64,000 nucleotides of DNA from Nonomuraea sp. SBT364 (GCF_001083785.1 NZ_LAVL01000003.1:1-64000), one strand, 5' to 3'; shown: positions 11,052 to 19,074, counted from the first letter of the stretch. Notes: generated by a model from the letters alone, not told the origin. Numbers and translations are program-made.

Positions 11052-11527
11052 TCCGGGCACTGGTGGTGACGGTCTCGAACCGCGCGTTCACCGGCGTTTA
11101 CGCCGATAAATCAGGACCTGTCCTGGCTGCGTTGCTCAAGGACGCCGGATGCACCGTCGAGGGCCCCGTCGTGGTGCCCGACGGAGAGGCCGTCGAGACG
11201 GCCCTGCGCGAGGGCGTCGCCGCGGGCCACGACGTGATCGTGACCACCGGCGGGACCGGCCTGACGCCGACGGACCTGACGCCCGAGATGACGGCCCGGG
11301 TGATCTCCCGGGAGATTCCCGGCATCGCGGAGACCATCCGCCAGGCGAACCGCGACCAGGTCCCCACCGCCGTCCTGTCCCGCGGCCTCGCCGGCCAGGC
11401 CGGCAACACGCTGATCGTCAACCTCCCCGGCTCCACCGGAGGCGTACGCGACGGCGTCGCCGTCCTCGCGCCCCTCCTCCGGCACGCCGTCGACCAGATC
11501 CGCGGCGGCGATCACCCTGCTTCCTGA
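11048..11527 (+). CDS. mog: Molybdopterin adenylyltransferase (Mog/MoaB family)
   Basis: 159-residue MoCF-biosynthesis protein that adenylates molybdopterin before metal insertion by MoeA/Glp. It shows TVSNRAF near the N-terminus, the VTTGGTGLTPTDLTPE active-site loop (about 65-80) and NLPGSTGGVRDG (about 126-137). It is translationally coupled to moaC (ATGA). With glp and moaC it supplies three Moco steps; moaA, moaD and moaE are not in the window. Confidence 0.92.
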   Translation: MIRALVVTVSNRAFTGVYADKSGPVLAALLKDAGCTVEGPVVVPDGEAVETALREGVAAGHDVIVTTGGTGLTPTDLTPEMTARVISREIPGIAETIRQANRDQVPTAVLSRGLAGQAGNTLIVNLPGSTGGVRDGVAVLAPLLRHAVDQIRGGDHPAS

Positions 11528-11567
11528 CCCGTGGCGACATCGCGCCGGTTAGGGGGATGATGGAGAT

Positions 11568-12212
11568 GTGGATCGACTACGCGGCTGGCCTGCGACGCTG
11601 AGCGAAGGCACGGTCGGCCTCCGGCCGCTCCGGCTGGCGGACGTGCGCGTGTGGCGCGACACCCGGGTGCGCAACGCCGACTGGCTGCGCCCCTGGGAGC
11701 CCAGCAACCCCGAGACTCCGCTGTTCAAGACCGGGCTCAGCCCGTACGTCTCCATGGTCGGCACCCTGCGTCGCGAAGCCCGGCAGGGTCTCGCCCTCCC
11801 CTGGGTCGTCACGTACGGCGGCCGCTTCGCCGGTCAGCTCACCATCGGTGCCATCGTGTGGGGTTCCGCCCGATCTGCCCAGGTCGGCTACTGGATCGAC
11901 GGCGCCCTCGCCGGCCGCGGCATCACCCCGACCGCCCTCGCCCTGGCCGTCGACCATTGCTTCTTCACCACCGGTTTGCATCGGCTCGAAGCGAACATCC
12001 GCCCGGAGAACCAGGCAAGCCGTAGGGTGGTTGAGAAGCTGGGCTTCAGGGAAGAAGGCATTCGGCGTCGCCAACTCCACATCGACGGAGCCTGGCGCGA
12101 CCACATCTGCTACGCGTTGACCGTCGAGGACATCCCCGGCGGCCTGCTGGTGCAGTGGCGTCGCGCACGTGAGTCAGCCGCTCACGGCGGGTCTCCGATT
12201 GAAGAGGTTTGA
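11568..12212 (+). CDS. GNAT acetyltransferase, RimJ/RimL-like
   Basis: 214 residues with a complete GNAT fold: VGLRPLRLADVRVWRD at the N-terminus, GYWIDGALAGRGITPTALAL as acetyl-CoA loop (about 108-127), and LEANIRPENQASRRVVEKLG (about 143-162), which is the RimJ/RimL hallmark. Probable substrate is an N-terminal amine of a ribosomal or other protein. GTG start preceded by purine-rich AGGGGGAT; the conserved N-terminal strand fits. It sits in the conserved stretch between mog and glpR and is probably co-transcribed. Confidence 0.87.
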   Translation: MDRLRGWPATLSEGTVGLRPLRLADVRVWRDTRVRNADWLRPWEPSNPETPLFKTGLSPYVSMVGTLRREARQGLALPWVVTYGGRFAGQLTIGAIVWGSARSAQVGYWIDGALAGRGITPTALALAVDHCFFTTGLHRLEANIRPENQASRRVVEKLGFREEGIRRRQLHIDGAWRDHICYALTVEDIPGGLLVQWRRARESAAHGGSPIEEV

Positions 12213-12336
12213 CGATCTCGCGACACACCGCACCGAATGCTCGTCAATCAGTGACACGCGGTCTTACGGTGCGTGACGTGAGCACATTGAGGACGCCGAT
12301 GACCCGCAGGCGTCTTCATGCTGCCCGGAGGTGGCC

Positions 12337-12906
12337 GTGAGCGGTGCCTTCCTCTACCTTGCCATCGTCATCATGTGGCTGTGCGTCCTGGTCCCCATGT
12401 GGCTGCGCCGGGACAAGAACAACCTCGCCGAGCTGGTCGAACTCGAGGAACACTACACGGGCGAGCATCAGCTCCCCGACCTCACCCGCCCTCCGCAGGA
12501 GGAGGACGAGGCCCCGGCCGACTATGTCGACCCCCGCCAGTTCCGCGCCCGCCGCCGCGCGATCATCGTAGCGCGGCGCAGACGGTTGCTGTTCTTCACC
12601 TTGCTGCTGGTGGTGGCCTCCCTGGTGACGGCCGCCCTCCAGCTCATCCCCTGGTGGGCGGTGGCGCCCTCCGGTGTGATCATGCTCGGTTACCTGGCGT
12701 TCCTGCGGATGGCCGTACAGGTCGACCGCGAGCGCCGCCAGCGCGCCGCCCGCGCCCGCGAGCGCAACCGCCGGATCCGCGACCGCCGCGCCGCCGAGCT
12801 CGCCGCCCAGCAGGCGGAGGCGGAAATCATCGAGTTCGAGGCCCGTCAGGCCGACGTCCTGTTCGACCAGTACGCCGAACCACCCCGGCGCGCGGTGGGC
12901 GACTGA
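12337..12906 (+). CDS. glpR: Glp receptor / divisome membrane protein (GlpR, SepX family)
   Basis: 189-residue membrane protein matching the actinobacterial GlpR/SepX family that recruits Glp to the septum. It has an N-terminal helix (about 3-20) ending in LVPMWLRRDKNN, a short acidic linker, a basic FRARRRAIIVARRRRLL patch (about 69-85), two more helices (about 85-105, 108-128) and a charged Arg/Glu/Ala coiled coil (about 130-180). GTG at 12337 is preferred because GGAGGTG sits just upstream; GTG at 12331 overlaps that site. The arrangement galU-glp-moaC-mog-rimJ-glpR supports the call. The Glp interaction is family knowledge and was not seen here. Confidence 0.85.
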   Translation: MSGAFLYLAIVIMWLCVLVPMWLRRDKNNLAELVELEEHYTGEHQLPDLTRPPQEEDEAPADYVDPRQFRARRRAIIVARRRRLLFFTLLLVVASLVTAALQLIPWWAVAPSGVIMLGYLAFLRMAVQVDRERRQRAARARERNRRIRDRRAAELAAQQAEAEIIEFEARQADVLFDQYAEPPRRAVGD

Positions 12907-12956
12907 TAAGTGTGGCGCGAGGACCCTCTGGAGTTTGCTAATCTGGTCGAGTCCTT

Positions 12957-13030
12957 GGGGATGTAGCGCAGTCCGGTAGCGCACTTCGTTCGCATCGAAG
13001 GGGTCAGGGGTTCGAATCCCCTCATCTCCA
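12957..13030 (+). tRNA. tRNA-Ala (anticodon CGC)
   Basis: 74-nt cloverleaf: acceptor GGGGATG/CATCTCC, anticodon stem CTTCG/CGAAG around loop TTCGCAT (anticodon CGC, reading GCG), T-arm AGGGG TTCGAAT CCCCT. The acceptor contains the G3-U70 wobble pair that is the identity element of alanyl-tRNAs, and the discriminator is A. CCA is not encoded. The 3' half is duplicated twice downstream (16244 and 17580), which makes this the likely target of site-specific integration. Confidence 0.93.
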
Positions 13031-13035
13031 CCCAG

Positions 13036-13054
13036 GGCCGTTCTTGAAACGGCC
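13036..13054 (+). terminator. First hairpin 3' of tRNA-Ala
   Basis: Perfect 7-bp stem GGCCGTT/AACGGCC with a 5-nt loop directly after the tRNA. It recurs after each tRNA-derived repeat (17.63 kb and, with one loop change, 15.75 kb). It could aid 3' processing or termination. Confidence 0.6.
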
Positions 13055-13070
13055 GGACTGAGGTTGACGG

Positions 13071-13112
13071 GATCCCGTCTGATCGTTGAGATCGGGCGGG
13101 ATCTTGTCGTTT
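13071..13112 (+). terminator. Second hairpin, probable tRNA terminator
   Basis: 14-bp stem GATCCCGTCTGATC/GATCGGGCGGGATC including G-U pairs, loop GTTGA, then TTGTCGTTT. The version at 15787 has different stem bases that still pair, so the structure rather than the sequence appears kept. Confidence 0.65.
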
Positions 13113-13339
13113 CAGGGGGTTCCGAATCAGGTTCGTCCTGGTTCGGGGACTGCGGAGTCAGCTTCTGGGAAGGCCCGGGTGGTGTCAGGCCGCTGGTGGA
13201 GGAGCGAGATCCGGCCGTTGGGCGTGGCGAAGCCGACGGTAAAGCGGGGCGCTGCGACAAGGTGGCGGGTTCTGCGGCTTATGGGGCGGGTGGCGGCCTG
13301 CTTTGGCCTGCGGGTGGTGTGCCCTCGAAGGGCCGGGCT

Positions 13340-13660
13340 GGAGTCAGCGGCGTGCCGGCGAGTGTGACAGGCGCGTCCTGGGGCTCGTGGATGTGGCGCC
13401 ACTGGTCGAGGAAGTGGTCGTTGGCGACGGTGACGAGCAGCGCGACCAGGATGGTCTGGGCGACGCGTCCGTGGGCGAGCCGGTTCTTGGGGTCGCCGAG
13501 GTCGAGGTCGTGTCCCTTGAGTCTGCCGTTGATGCCTTCGGTGTTGGCGCGGACGGACTTGTAGGTTCCGATCCAGGCGGGACTCAGGTAGGCCAGGTCC
13601 TGGCGGAACTTGTCGAGGTGGCCGAGATCGTCCTTGCGGACCGGGGATGCCCGGCCAGCA
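13340..13660 (-). pseudogene. 3' fragment of a DDE-transposase-like gene
   Basis: Read on the minus strand, this encodes a C-terminal piece (DLGHLDKFRQ, then TEGINGRLKGHDLDL, then LAHGRVAQTILVALLVTVAN). It is closely similar to the end of the longer copy at 17.87-19.07 kb. The rest of the gene is missing: the reading frame passes directly, with a shift, into the small coiled-coil frame upstream. It is therefore a deletion derivative without a function of its own. Confidence 0.6.
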
Positions 13661-13808
13661 TGGGCGCGACCACCCTTCGGGCGGTGGCCAGGTCGCTCAG
13701 TCGCTCTTCCAGGGCCGCCACCTGCTCGCGCAACGATTGGAGTTGTGCGCGGATGGACTCCTCATCCGCAGCCAGCTGCTCCAGTAGCGATGCTTCGCCC
13801 AACGTCAT
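13584..13808 (-). pseudogene. Small coiled-coil protein truncated by deletion into transposase remnant
   Basis: From ATG at 13808 with GGAGG 6 bases upstream, about 50 residues form a heptad-rich helix (LLEQLAADEESIRAQLQSLR and following). They end in ATARRVVAPMLAGH, after which the frame enters the shifted transposase remnant and stops. A matching stretch RRIVAPILAEH is found just upstream of the other transposase copy near 19.15 kb. The original unit was therefore probably a coiled-coil gene followed by the transposase-like gene. Function unknown. Confidence 0.45.
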
Positions 13809-14192
13809 GCCCGACCTCCGCGTACCTGGCGACGTGCGTAATCCGCGGAGAATGTGCGACTGCGCATAGTAACGCAGCGCCTGCAGACCGTAACTGTAGA
13901 TGGCTTTGCGACTCACGTGAAGAGACACCTCTGCAATCGGTCCTTCCACCACCGAGCACAGCTCTCCCTGCGACTACAGACCCGCCGGATGGCTCGACAA
14001 CCACTCACTGTGCGCTGCCCCTGTGTGCCGCCAGGCGTGGCGTTGCTGACCCCAAAGACCGCAAGATCCCTTCGGGACCTCAGCAACGGCACCGACGATC
14101 AACCAGCGGCAGATGCCCGTGAACACTTAAGGCTTTTGTGACAAGACACAGATGACATCTCGAGGGGGTCCAGTGCTGAAAATAGATCATCT
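13809..14192. other. Spacer before the sigma factor gene
   Basis: No supported gene. Base composition is less GC-rich than the surroundings. An open frame in the minus direction continues up to 13952 but has no ribosome site and is probably upstream debris of the coiled-coil gene. No clear promoter could be assigned to the sigma gene. Confidence 0.4.
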
Positions 14193-14780
14193 ATGGTGAC
14201 CGACACGTCACCACTGGTGGTGGACTCCGAGATCATCACAAGTTCCCTCGATGATCCGGAGAAGTTCGCCGCCCTGTTCGACCGCTACGCCGCAATGCTT
14301 TACAGGTACATCTCCTTCCGGCTCGGCCCAGAACTAACCGAGGACCTCGTCGGAGAGACGTTCCTGATCGCCTTTCGCAGGCGCCACGCGTACGACATCT
14401 CCTACCGCGATGCCCGGCCCTGGCTGCTGGGCATCGCAACCAAGCTCATCACCGGCCACCGCCGGACCGAGGTCAGCCGCTACCGTGCGCTGGAACGGCA
14501 GAGCCCGGCCCAGCCCGTTGAGGGACCAGAAGAGGCGATCACTCGTGATCTGACCGCTCAAGGGTCGCGGACGATCCTGCTGAACGCGCTCGCGCTGCTG
14601 TCGCGGGGCGACCGAGACGTCCTGCTCCTGGTCGCCTGGAGCGACATGACGTACGAAGAAGCGGCCCGCGCGCTCGACATTCCGGTCGGCACGGTCAAGT
14701 CACGACTCAATCGGGCCCGGCGCAAGGTCCGCCACACCCTGGGTGGAGTCAACCCGTTGGAGGAGCACGATCATGGATGA
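14193..14780 (+). CDS. ECF-type RNA polymerase sigma factor
   Basis: 195 residues with region 2 (FAALFDRYAAMLYRYISFRL and TEDLVGETFLIAFRRR, about 25-70) and region 4 (LLSRGDRDVLLLVAWSDMTY followed by a helix-turn-helix ending VGTVKSRLNRARRKVR, about 130-180). No extra C-terminal domain. The start ATG has no Shine-Dalgarno, so leaderless translation is possible. The stop overlaps the start of the next gene, a membrane protein that is the likely control partner. It lies within the att-bounded zone, so the pair is plausibly cargo. Confidence 0.88.
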   Translation: MVTDTSPLVVDSEIITSSLDDPEKFAALFDRYAAMLYRYISFRLGPELTEDLVGETFLIAFRRRHAYDISYRDARPWLLGIATKLITGHRRTEVSRYRALERQSPAQPVEGPEEAITRDLTAQGSRTILLNALALLSRGDRDVLLLVAWSDMTYEEAARALDIPVGTVKSRLNRARRKVRHTLGGVNPLEEHDHG

Positions 14781-15525
14781 ATTGAAGACGCTCATCAAGG
14801 AACTGGAGCATGAGCCGCCCCACTCCCTGGCCCGGCAACGACTCCGGCTCGCTCAGGAGGCGACCGCGGCACCGCTCGATCGGCGCTGGAGGAGGTTGCT
14901 TCCGTTCGGTCAGCACACTCGGCCGGAACGGCCGCTCCTGAGCGGGCGGCGGCTCGCGATGGGCACAGCTGTGGCGGCGGTCGTAGCGGCGGGCGTGGCC
15001 GTTCCTTCCTTGATCGGCTCCGCCGAGCCGGCGTACGCCCTGACGAAGAACCAGGACGGATCGATCAACCTCAAGATCTACGACTTCCGGGACCCCGAGC
15101 ACCTCGAGAAGGAACTGGCAGATTGGGGTGTGCCGGCTGACATCACCTACCTGCCTCTCGGCAAGCGCTGCGGAAACACCCGGGCACCCTTCCTCAAGGG
15201 CGACGACATCGGCGCGACCAAGGAAGAACTGTCGAGCAGTGATGCCGCCGCGCAGGCCAGGCTTCGGGAAAGACTGCAAAAGTCGATCTCTTACCAGGCG
15301 ATTCGTCTGCGAGATGGCATCACCATCTACCCCGGCCACATCAAGCCGGGCCAGATCGCGATGATCGAGGTCATGGAGAATCCGGTCGCGCCCACGGTAG
15401 AGCGTCCCGGGGTCGCCTGGCAGTTCAGCGGGCGACTGACGACCGGGCCCATCGAGGCGTGCAAGGTCGTGGCGGATCCCTCGGCCAACGACATCGGCGA
15501 CGCCACACCACCGCCCGGCAGTTGA
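14773..15525 (+). CDS. Membrane protein coupled to ECF sigma factor (putative anti-sigma-type partner)
   Basis: 250 residues: a cytoplasmic N-terminus (about 1-58, helical, DELKTLIKELEHEPPHSLAR), one transmembrane segment (about 59-80) and an extracellular domain rich in charged residues with Cys at about 133 and 231. No HxxxCxxC zinc anti-sigma motif is present. The overall plan matches the actinobacterial proteins encoded just after ECF sigma genes that hold or sense for the sigma factor. ATG with AGGAG 7 bases upstream, overlapping the sigma stop by 8 bases. Anti-sigma function is inference from context. Confidence 0.65.
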   Translation: MDELKTLIKELEHEPPHSLARQRLRLAQEATAAPLDRRWRRLLPFGQHTRPERPLLSGRRLAMGTAVAAVVAAGVAVPSLIGSAEPAYALTKNQDGSINLKIYDFRDPEHLEKELADWGVPADITYLPLGKRCGNTRAPFLKGDDIGATKEELSSSDAAAQARLRERLQKSISYQAIRLRDGITIYPGHIKPGQIAMIEVMENPVAPTVERPGVAWQFSGRLTTGPIEACKVVADPSANDIGDATPPPGS

Positions 15526-15531
15526 TCCACA

Positions 15532-15572
15532 CCCCGCGCCGTGAGGTCCGGTCAGAACTCACCGGCGCGGGG
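15532..15572 (+). terminator. Hairpin terminator after the sigma operon
   Basis: Stem CCCCGCGCCGTGAG against CTCACCGGCGCGGGG (one bulge), loop of about 12 nt, starting six bases after the stop codon. There is no long T run, as is common in this group. Confidence 0.7.
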
Positions 15573-15739
15573 AGTGTTTCCGGCTGGCACGGCCGTGGAG
15601 CGGACGACCCGGCCAAGACACAAGCCGCACTGATTCCGTCCCATTAGTCAGGCCCGGCCCGGGAAACGATCACTGGCTTTCCGGGAAGCGATCTTCCAGG
15701 CCCCGCCTCTACCGCAGGTCATGCATACTCGTGAACGCC

Positions 15740-15826
15740 CCACCAGGGGCCGTTCTCGAAACGGCCGGACTGAGGTTGACGGGATCCCGTCCGATCATCT
15801 CGATCGGACGGGATTTCGCGTTTTCC
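15740..15826 (+). repeat. Hairpin part of the att-like repeat, divergent copy
   Basis: Matches the sequence after the tRNA (GGCCGTT/AACGGCC hairpin and GACGGGATCCCGTC stem) without the tRNA half. The second stem has changed on both sides (TCCGATC/GATCGGA), keeping the pairing, and ends in TTTCGCGTTTT. Confidence 0.7.
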
Positions 15827-16243
15827 GAGGTCTTCGGACCGTTGGGCGGGCCGGTTCTGGCTCGTGTGGCGTTCGTGGCGAGGGGCGCTGGTGGTGTTGA
15901 GCCGCTGGGAGCGCGTGGAGGGCTGGCGGCCGGGCGTGCGGGACCGGTCGGTCGGGGTAGTGCTGTCCGGTTGTCAACCCAGCGGATCAGGCGTCCGGTG
16001 GCGGTCTTCCGGATCGAGGCCGTAACGATCGCTAACTTCGGTCCTTGCCATCGGATACGAGGGCTGGCCGAGTGCGCGCGTCGGACGGGGCCCGTCGGAT
16101 CAGAGGGCATCCTTATCTACCGTGATCAGGCCTCCTGCTGGGTGACGATCACAGCGAGCGTGCCCGGACGTGCGCGGACGCTGCAAGACTCCCCGTGCAG
16201 GTCACTGGGCCTATTCGCCCTGAGGAAATCATGGTTAAGTGGC

Positions 16244-16268
16244 TTCGCATCGAAGGGGTCAGGGGTTC
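16244..16268 (+). repeat. 25-bp tRNA-Ala fragment (att core candidate)
   Basis: 25 bases identical to tRNA positions 12989-13013, from the anticodon loop to the start of the T-loop. Sequence similarity ends abruptly on the right. This shared piece is the smallest segment common to all three tRNA-derived copies, so it is the best candidate for a crossover core. Confidence 0.75.
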
Positions 16269-16329
16269 TCTGCACCCAAGTCAAAGGCCCGGTTCCAGAT
16301 CACGGAGCCTGATCCGCTACAACTTTTGA

Positions 16330-17307
16330 TCAGTTCCGCCAGTCCCGTTCGGGGAGCCTCAGCCATATGTCGGGTGGACCAGTGATCGCCTTGGCGTCGG
16401 TCAGGCGCAAGCCCATGCGGGCGCAGCAGTAGGCCACGGCGTGGTGGTGGTAGAGGTAGGTGGCGAGGATCTCCTCGGCGGGGTCGTCCTGGTACACGCC
16501 GCCGCCACCGGGATGGGTGTCCCCTTCCTCCAGGACGCCGTCCCGGAAGACCGTGCCGTGATGGCCGCCCTTGGGGTTGTCGTACATTCCGTAGCAGACG
16601 GTGCCTGCTGACAAGCGCTTGGCGACTCCTGGCGTGTTGGGGAGGTATCCCCATGGTTGGCTGACGATGCATCCGCCGGGTACGTCCGTGACGCCGACGA
16701 CGGTCTGGCTGTCGTCGAGGTGCCCCCCGAGATCCTCGTTGATCGCCGCGACGTCCCCGTCATCGGCCGGGACGGCCTCCAGTCGCCGTGCCGCCTCGGC
16801 TGCTGTGATGCCGGCCACGCAGGCCATGCCCAGCCCGAAATAGTCGAGATCCCTCAGCGCGCCGATGAGACGTCTGGCTTCCGTCACGGCGACGGTCTCG
16901 CTTGGAGACAGACCGCTTACACCGGGCGGGATGCTGAACAGAGCTGGGGTGGGGCCGGCCAGGCTGAGCCGTCCGGGGGACCAGCCGTTCATCATGGGCC
17001 GCCACGGGTCCGCTCCGGCGGCTACCAGGACGCGCGCGTTGTCGGGACGATTGGCGAAGACAGCTGTCCAGAGCGCGGTACGGCCGGGATACTCCTCGTC
17101 GTCATTGTCAAGGAAGTCGACATCGGCGATGCGCTGGGCCAGTTCCGTGACCGCCTCGGGCGAGTCGTTCTCGGCTGCGTCGTGCAGCAGGAAGTACTGC
17201 TCCGGGTCCGGGGCTGCGTCGATCTCAGGCCGGGTGCGGACAGGGGCAGGATCGGTCTGATGGTCTCGGCCGTCGTCGGGTAATCCGGGCCCGTCGTTGA
17301 TGGCCAC
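16330..17307 (-). CDS. Ankyrin-repeat domain protein
   Basis: 325 residues, cytosolic by prediction. An N-terminal Asp/Pro-rich lead is followed by ankyrin-like helices: YFLLHDAAENDSPEAVTELA (about 37-56) and GRTALWTAVFANRPDNARVLVAAGADPW (about 72-99). The C-terminal half (about 130-325) is an unrecognised domain with GGHHGTVFRDG and a His-rich LYHHHAVAYCC segment. GTG is chosen because AAGGAG lies just upstream. The gene occupies almost the whole interval between two tRNA-derived repeats, so it is likely cargo of one element. Partner unknown; ankyrin repeats normally bind proteins. Confidence 0.7.
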   Translation of the reverse strand: MAINDGPGLPDDGRDHQTDPAPVRTRPEIDAAPDPEQYFLLHDAAENDSPEAVTELAQRIADVDFLDNDDEEYPGRTALWTAVFANRPDNARVLVAAGADPWRPMMNGWSPGRLSLAGPTPALFSIPPGVSGLSPSETVAVTEARRLIGALRDLDYFGLGMACVAGITAAEAARRLEAVPADDGDVAAINEDLGGHLDDSQTVVGVTDVPGGCIVSQPWGYLPNTPGVAKRLSAGTVCYGMYDNPKGGHHGTVFRDGVLEEGDTHPGGGGVYQDDPAEEILATYLYHHHAVAYCCARMGLRLTDAKAITGPPDIWLRLPERDWRN

Positions 17308-17865
17308 GGCACTCCTTGAAGGGCGCGTACTGGAAGCGGGTGTGGCCAATGATGACGTACGACGCCGACAGATCCGGATTGGCCAAGGGAGGCGAGTCGC
17401 TAAGAACAACTGTCTCGGGGCCCCGGTCGATTTGGGTGGTGAGATGCTGAACGAAGTCAGCGAAAAGTCAGCGGACCCGCTGACACGGGAGCGTAGCCGA
17501 GATCAACGGACGTCATTCCTGCCGCGCTCGACGACACCGGATAGCATCCGGTGATCGGAAGCGGCATGTCCCACCGGGGTTCGCATCGAAGGGGGCAGGG
17601 GTTCGAATCCCCTCATCTCCACCAGGGGCCGTTCTTGAAACGGCCGGACTGAAGTTGACGGGATCCCGTCTGATCGTTGAGATCGGGCGGGATCTTGTCG
17701 TTTCAGGGGGTTCCGAATCAGGTTCGTCCTGGTTTGGGGGCGCGGAGCGGGCGGCCGGGAAGGTCCGGGTGATGTCTGGTCGCTGGTGGAGGACTGGTTG
17801 CGTCGCGGGGCATGGCGATGCCGGCTCTGGGCTGGGTGCTGCGACAAGGCGATCCGAATTGCCCG
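17308..17865. other. Spacer containing att-like repeat copy 2
   Basis: No gene seen. It contains the ~160-bp repeat (17580-17740) and then sequence similar to that following copy 1, leading into the 3' end of the transposase-like gene. Confidence 0.6.
17580..17740 (+). repeat. att-like direct repeat, copy 2 (tRNA 3' half plus hairpins)
   Basis: Carries the tRNA-Ala 3' half (anticodon loop to discriminator) but not the 5' half, followed by both hairpins. Differences from copy 1 include a T-to-G change in the variable loop and a G-to-A change after the first hairpin. Confidence 0.85.
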
Positions 17866-19074
17866 TTATGGGATGGGCGGTGGCCGGCTCCGGCCCGTGA
17901 GTGGCGAGCGATCGAGATGCTCCGCTGGGATCTCGAAGGTCGCGGCGGATGCGTCGGGCTCGTCTGGGGGCTGGTGGGTGTGACGCCAGGCGTCGAGGAA
18001 GTGGTCGTTGGCGACGGTGACGAGCAGCGCGACCAGGATGGTCTGGGCAACGCGGCCGTGGGCGAGCCGGCTCTTCGGGTCACTCAGGTCGAGGTCGTGG
18101 CCCTTGAGACGGCCGTTCAGCCCTTCGGTCATCGCCCTGACGGTGGAGTACGTCCCCCGCCACGATGGGCTGAGGTAGGCCAGGGCCTGGCGAAACTTGT
18201 CGAGGTGGCCGAGGTCGGCGAGGTGCAGGGTGATGGTCTGCTGGTGGCAGATCTTCGGCAGGTCGCGGGTTTTGTGGTCGGGTGCCGGGGTCAGCACGCG
18301 GGGTTTGGCTGCGACGTGGGTGGCTCTCTGCCGGACGTCGGTCAGGTCGACCGCAGTGGCGCGGATAGGCCCGAGCTTGTGGAGGCGGTCGAAGCGAGGG
18401 CAGGTGACCGACGGGGAGGTGCCTGCTGCTGGGTACTGGAAGCGGAGGGCTCCGCCTGGATTCGCGCTCTGCTTGAGACGCGGCAAATACGGCTCTCGCG
18501 CGGCGATCAGCGCGGTGAGATCTCCCGACGGGGCACGGATGGCGGCGTCGTCCAGGCCGGCGATGGCCTGTGCGAGCCGGTCGGGCATCAGCGGGCAGGC
18601 CAGGCTGCCGTCGATGAGCAGGGTGCCGTGGGCACTGCCCCGCACTCCCCGCTGATCCACTTTGTAATCGAGTGCGAGTTTGTAGCCGAGTTCGCGTGTG
18701 GGCCGGGCGAAATGGTCGGCGGCCTGATCGGTGTAGGCGCGGTCGACGACGGCGAAGGTGGCGGGCAGGCCGAGCCCGGCCAGTGGGCGCAGAGTGGTGA
18801 TGGCGTCGGTGCCGATGCGTTTGTGTGGGGTGTCGAGGACCAGGCCGAGCGCCAGCTGCGGAAAAGGCCCGGGAGTCGAGCGGGTGCGGGCGGCGACGGT
18901 GAGGGTGGCGCTGTAGCCGTACTCGGGTGGGTCGTTGCCGGCCGAGTGGTGCCAGCCCGCGGTGATCTCGGTGGAGGCGAACAGTTCGCCGGTGGAGCGG
19001 CTGGCGCGGGGTGGGCGGGCGAAGACCGGGGTGGCGCCGGTGCGGCTCCCGCCGACGAGGCGTGCGTCGGGGCA
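17866..19074 (-). pseudogene. DDE-transposase-like gene, N-terminally truncated
   Basis: An open frame of about 400 codons without a usable start, bounded upstream by an in-frame TGA. The frame carries a possible first Asp in FAVVDRAYTDQ and a possible terminal Glu in RAMTEGLNGRLKGH. Its end LAHGRVAQTILVALLVTVAN is duplicated in two fragments (13.34 and 21.40 kb). The layout (Asp strand, insertion, Glu helix, Leu/Val-rich C-terminal helix) fits a DDE transposase, but I cannot name an IS family and see no inverted repeats. Upstream of the TGA a shifted frame keeps RRIVAPILAEH, matching the coiled-coil gene near 13.7 kb, so a frameshift or deletion removed the start. A GTG at 18660 could at most give a 264-residue C-terminal part. 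Confidence 0.55.

Larger units (their letters stand above)
12989..13149 (+). repeat. att-like direct repeat, copy 1 (intact tRNA side)
   Basis: Runs from TTCGCATCGAAG in the tRNA through the downstream hairpins to GGTTCGTCCTGGTT. It differs from copy 2 at 17580-17740 at only a handful of positions. Confidence 0.85.
15573..16329. other. Non-coding stretch with att-derived fragments
   Basis: An open frame covers most of this stretch on the plus strand, but it runs through the hairpin repeat at 15740 and the tRNA fragment at 16244 and has no ribosome site, so I do not call a gene. The remainder shows no recognisable coding or RNA signal. Confidence 0.5.
12989..17740. mobile_element. Putative tandem integrated-element zone at tRNA-Ala
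   Basis: The segment is bounded by two nearly identical ~160-bp direct repeats that begin in the tRNA anticodon loop and run through the tRNA 3' end and two hairpins. A 25-bp internal copy of the tRNA part at 16244 and a copy of the hairpin part at 15740 divide it further. Contents are a sigma/membrane-protein pair, an ankyrin protein, and transposase-like debris. No tyrosine or serine integrase is visible, so the elements look immobile and eroded. The interpretation as tandem attachment sites is inference from the repeats. Confidence 0.6.

Noticed and set aside
15731..16312. A plus-strand open frame of 193 codons
   Set aside because: It crosses the hairpin repeat and the tRNA fragment, has no ribosome site and no recognisable sequence.
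17580..17624. A second tRNA-Ala gene
   Set aside because: Only the 3' half (anticodon arm to discriminator) is present; the acceptor 5' strand and D-arm are absent, so it cannot fold into a tRNA.
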